Source: Dyella_A sp049445995
Lineage (GTDB): Bacteria > Pseudomonadota > Gammaproteobacteria > Xanthomonadales > Rhodanobacteraceae
DNA: 64,000 bases
Direction: 5' to 3'
Assembly (NCBI RefSeq): GCF_049445995.1
Contig: NZ_JBMSDZ010000005.1
Span: 124,001-188,000, forward strand
Shown: piece after piece, positions 63,617 through 64,000 of the stretch
Layout: each line of letters starts with the position of its first letter
Position numbering within the stretch: the stretch's first letter is position 1
Notes under the pieces: generated by a model
What the model was told of the DNA's origin: nothing
Seen by the model: the letters and a program-made list of their open reading frames with translations, nothing else
Database searches by the model: none
Translations under genes and position numbers: made by a program

Positions 63617-64000
63617 GCCGCCACCTCCATTTCGCGTTCAGTGGCGATCTCGTCGAAAGATTGGCCGGTGGCGATGAGCGTGACCGGCACGCCGGGGTGG
63701 TTTTGCTGAAAACGCTTGATGGCCACGTCCACGTACTCCGGCGCAATTTCCACACTGCGGCAGATACGACCAGTGCGTTGCGCGGCCAGCATCGTCGTGC
63801 CACTGCCACCGAAGGGCTCGAACACGACGTCACCCGAATCGGTGTACGCCTCGATGGCAAACTCAGGCAATGCGACCGGGAACACGGCCGGGTGATCAAT
63901 GTCCTGCCCGATCTTGCCCTTGTGGCGCATCACGCGAATCACCGAGTCGGGGATTCGGGTGTCCTGCGTCGGCTGACCCTTGTGCGTCCAGCCGCCGACC
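63613..64000 (-). CDS. Second DNA methyltransferase, C-terminal part (5' end outside window)
   Basis: The frame is open to the window edge. WTHKGQPTQDTRIPDSVIRV (from the last bases inward), then KIGQDIDHPAVFPVALPEF and the SAM motif EPFGGSGTT identify a DNA N6/N4-methyltransferase with the H-P-A-x-F-P signature. The catalytic DPPY lies beyond the edge. It is translationally coupled to the ParB-methylase gene, so the phage carries at least two methylases in tandem. Confidence 0.88.
   Translation of the reverse strand, partial: VGGWTHKGQPTQDTRIPDSVIRVMRHKGKIGQDIDHPAVFPVALPEFAIEAYTDSGDVVFEPFGGSGTTMLAAQRTGRICRSVEIAPEYVDVAIKRFQQNHPGVPVTLIATGQSFDEIATEREMEVAA

Larger units (their letters stand above)
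39110..64000 (-). mobile_element. Lambda-ordered siphovirus prophage (right part outside window)
   Basis: From right to left the structural genes follow lambda order: methylases, terminase small and large subunits, gpW, portal, S49 protease with nested scaffold, gpD, gpE, connectors, tail tube, chaperones, tape measure, tail tip, then holin and lysozyme. Almost all genes overlap by ATGA or lie within a few bases, and no frame is broken, so the block looks intact. The left limit is put between the 96-residue gene and the lysozyme gene. No integrase or repressor is visible. The end at 64,000 is only the window edge. Confidence 0.85.

Overview
This window joins a conserved gammaproteobacterial chromosome segment (1 to about 13,160) to a long accessory region (about 13,160 to 64,000). 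The core order is trigger factor, clpP, clpX, lon, HU, tRNA-Val, tRNA-Asp, ppiD, then mltD-like, gloB, a methyltransferase, rnhA and dnaQ. With high GC content and the sequence character of the proteins, this order suggests a member of the Xanthomonadales (Xanthomonadaceae or Rhodanobacteraceae). That placement is inference; no rRNA is present to confirm it.

Core, 1-13,160. A proteostasis block (tig end, clpP, clpX, lon) is followed by HU and two tRNAs, with clear intrinsic terminators after clpX, lon, tRNA-Asp and ppiD. A minus-strand pair (gloB and a lipoprotein lytic transglycosylase) is divergent from a plus-strand trio (methyltransferase, rnhA, dnaQ). A PP2C phosphatase and tRNA-Ser(CGA) close the block.

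Scrap zone, 13,160-19,635. The DNA after tRNA-Ser is a graveyard of mobile DNA. It holds a 5'-truncated, frameshifted serine recombinase and its frameshifted partner, an intact SDR plus aldo/keto-reductase pair, a probable ORF-less group II intron remnant inside an IS3-type transposase fragment, and a P4-type integrase fused in frame to the back half of an IS1380-like transposase. GTTACCCC repeats and a tmRNA-3'-end-like site sit upstream of the integrase.

Defence island, 19,635-38,804. A leftward three-gene operon encodes a CapV-type patatin phospholipase, a CD-NTase and a DUF3223/DCL protein, which is a short CBASS with an unusual third gene. Divergent from it is a complete type 1 BREX operon: brxR, brxA, brxB, brxC, pglX, a GmrSD/BrxU-like gene, pglZ and brxL. 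A winged-helix plus PD-(D/E)xK nuclease-like gene (HrgA-like) is the last cistron. The genes overlap or lie 3-19 bp apart, so they probably form one transcript driven from a good sigma70 promoter before brxR.

Prophage, about 39,110 to beyond 64,000. A lambda-ordered siphovirus structural block runs leftward: two DNA methylases, small and large terminase, head joining, portal, protease with nested scaffold, decoration, capsid, connectors, tail tube, chaperones, tape measure, tail tip, lysis. Three small plus-strand genes at 61,131-62,387 each follow a shared 28-nt leader motif. Phage integration and control genes are not seen and may lie past the right edge.
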